The position numbers and the translations under genes were made by a program. From Curtobacterium poinsettiae (GTDB lineage Bacteria; Actinomycetota; Actinomycetes; Actinomycetales; Microbacteriaceae): DNA of 64,000 nucleotides. The stretch covers positions 2,418,001-2,482,000 of the forward strand of contig NZ_CP106879.1 in the NCBI RefSeq assembly GCF_025677645.1. The letters are read 5' to 3'. This document shows, piece after piece, positions 62,965 to 64,000 of the stretch (positions within the stretch are counted from its first letter, which is position 1; every line of letters begins with the position of its first letter). The notes beneath the pieces are model-generated. The model was given only the letters and a program-made list of their open reading frames with translations. It searched no databases and was not told the DNA's origin.

Positions 62965-64000
62965 TCACGCCCCCTGGAACGGGTTCGTCCAGCGCCACCA
63001 GACTCCGGGGTCGTCGATCGTGCGTTCGAGCACGAGCGGCACCGTGACCGGGTCGTGGTCCGAGATGCGGAACCGGACCTGCCCGACCCGTTCGCCCTTC
63101 GTGCCGAAGGTCACCTGCTCGAGCTTCGCCTTCGCGGTGACGGTGGTCCTGCCCCACACGAGCACCTCGGCGGCCTTCGTCGTGACCGCGTCGGCCTCGT
63201 CCTGCCACGGGGTCGAGAACGTGCCGAAGGTCTGCCCCTGGTGCGTGAGCGTCACCACCTGGAAGTTGTCCGCCACGGACCGCAGCAGCCGCTGCACGTC
63301 GACGTCGAGGGAGTCGTGGTCGACGCCGCCGAGCATCACGCCGACGACCGTGACGTCCTTGCCGCCGCGCTCGTACGTCGCCGCGAACAGCAGACAGGCG
63401 CCGGCCTCGTCGAGGGTGCCGGTCTTGATCCCCTCGATGCCATCGAGGCCGAGGAGCTTGTTCGAGTTCTCGATCTCGCCGACCGTCGGGATCGTCACGT
63501 CCTTGGTGCCGACGATGTCCTTCACGACCGGGTTCGCCAGCGCGAGCTGCCCGAGCTCGACCAGGTCGGTGGCGGTCGAGGTGTTGTCCGGGTCGAGGCC
63601 GGTCGGCTCGTGGATCGTGGTGTCGTCCAGGCCGTGTTCGTCGAGCCAGTCGTTCGCCGCGTGCTCGTAGGCGGCGATCGAGCCGAAGGCCCAGATGGCG
63701 AGCGCGCCGGCGTAGTTGTTCGCCGACTTCATGAGCATCACCTGGAACGTCTGGTGCTCGGTGAGCTCCAGGCCGGCCGGCATCGGGGCCACCTCGCCGT
63801 TCTGCGCCGCGTACTTGGCGTACAGACCCTCCATCTGCTTCGTGAAGCGGATGGACGGACCGGACTCCCCCGCGGCCATCGGTTTCTCGTCGAGCACCAC
63901 GAGCGCCGTGACGACCTTCGTGATGCTCGCGATCGACCGGGGCTTCGTGTCGCCGCTGGTGCGCAGGCTCTCCGGGAAGTCGGTCGCCTCGACCGCCGTC
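62965..64000 (-). CDS. D-alanyl-D-alanine carboxypeptidase (5' part outside window)
   Basis: At least 345 codons of a serine-type D-Ala-D-Ala carboxypeptidase (peptidase S11/PBP type). The frame is open to the window edge. The motifs appear in order: SITK (SxxK) in RSIASITKVVTAL, SAN (SxN) in MKSANNYAGALAIW, and KTG in GIKTGTLDEAG. It trims stem pentapeptides in peptidoglycan. The N-terminus, with the signal or membrane segment, is not visible. The 33-bp gap to the serine hydrolase start (62931) includes that gene's TAGAGT element. Confidence 0.9.
   Translation of the reverse strand, partial: TAVEATDFPESLRTSGDTKPRSIASITKVVTALVVLDEKPMAAGESGPSIRFTKQMEGLYAKYAAQNGEVAPMPAGLELTEHQTFQVMLMKSANNYAGALAIWAFGSIAAYEHAANDWLDEHGLDDTTIHEPTGLDPDNTSTATDLVELGQLALANPVVKDIVGTKDVTIPTVGEIENSNKLLGLDGIEGIKTGTLDEAGACLLFAATYERGGKDVTVVGVMLGGVDHDSLDVDVQRLLRSVADNFQVVTLTHQGQTFGTFSTPWQDEADAVTTKAAEVLVWGRTTVTAKAKLEQVTFGTKGERVGQVRFRISDHDPVTVPLVLERTIDDPGVWWRWTNPFQGA

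Overview
This is 64 kb of GC-rich, gene-dense chromosome from an actinobacterium. Mycothiol ligase (mshC), the RNA polymerase-binding protein RbpA, a c-type dihaem QcrC with QcrA and QcrB, the pafB/pafC–tatC–helY order, many GTG starts and many apparently leaderless genes all point to Actinomycetota. Gene content and order fit the Micrococcales, most likely Microbacteriaceae (a Curtobacterium-like genome); that genus is an inference from memory. The stretch is mostly core chromosome. I see no prophage, transposase, CRISPR array or integrated element.

Layout. 1–3118: end of secF, a single-domain rhodanese and the bifunctional (p)ppGpp enzyme Rel. 3444–6077 (minus): an orphan AbiEi-like protein, a ROK sugar kinase and deoC. 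6121–10289 (plus): an SDR–DUF2867 fusion, an SGNH hydrolase, a small membrane protein and a Stealth polysaccharide phosphotransferase. 10849–16231 (minus): a calcineurin-type phosphodiesterase and the respiratory block qcrB-qcrA-qcrC-ctaE, with trpD divergent at 16302. 17664–22750: glycerol and dihydroxyacetone use, glpK and glpF on minus, dhaK-dhaL-dhaM on plus, around a shared control region with two identical palindromes. 22792–28614: a TetR–ketoacyl synthase pair with a double operator, an XRE regulator–SDR pair, a GNAT enzyme, an alcohol dehydrogenase and a CopC-like copper protein. 28799–33182: small proteins, a UvrA-like ABC protein, a NUDIX hydrolase and an SDR.

33337–50384 carries nfeD plus an SPFH protein, rbpA, lnt, helY, tatC, pafC, pafB, an FKBP lipoprotein, trmI, a HAD phosphatase, a PAC2 protein, mshC, uppP and an M20 peptidase. 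This resembles the mycobacterial Rv2050–Rv2141c order, but the Pup–proteasome genes and tatA are absent from their usual places. 50546–64000: tRNA-Leu(GAG), a zinc dehydrogenase, a CCA-adding-type nucleotidyltransferase, NADH dehydrogenase 2, an SF2 helicase, DinB, an acyl-CoA dehydrogenase, an SGNH hydrolase, a serine beta-lactamase-like hydrolase and the 3' part of a D,D-carboxypeptidase.

The most unusual material is between genes. Three families of short dispersed palindromes recur: a 47-bp GGTCAC...GTGACC element, a GGGAGGCGCGGTGCC hairpin and a GCAGAAGAGGTCG hairpin. Arms of the second family also appear inside or at the start of genes (dhaM linker, the HAD/trmI junction, the lnt start). 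Two genes (ndh and the Stealth gene) carry tandem duplications of their own 3' ends. At least sixteen genes have a TANNNT element 6–8 nt before the start codon and no ribosome binding site, and one divergent pair has -10 hexamers that share two base pairs.
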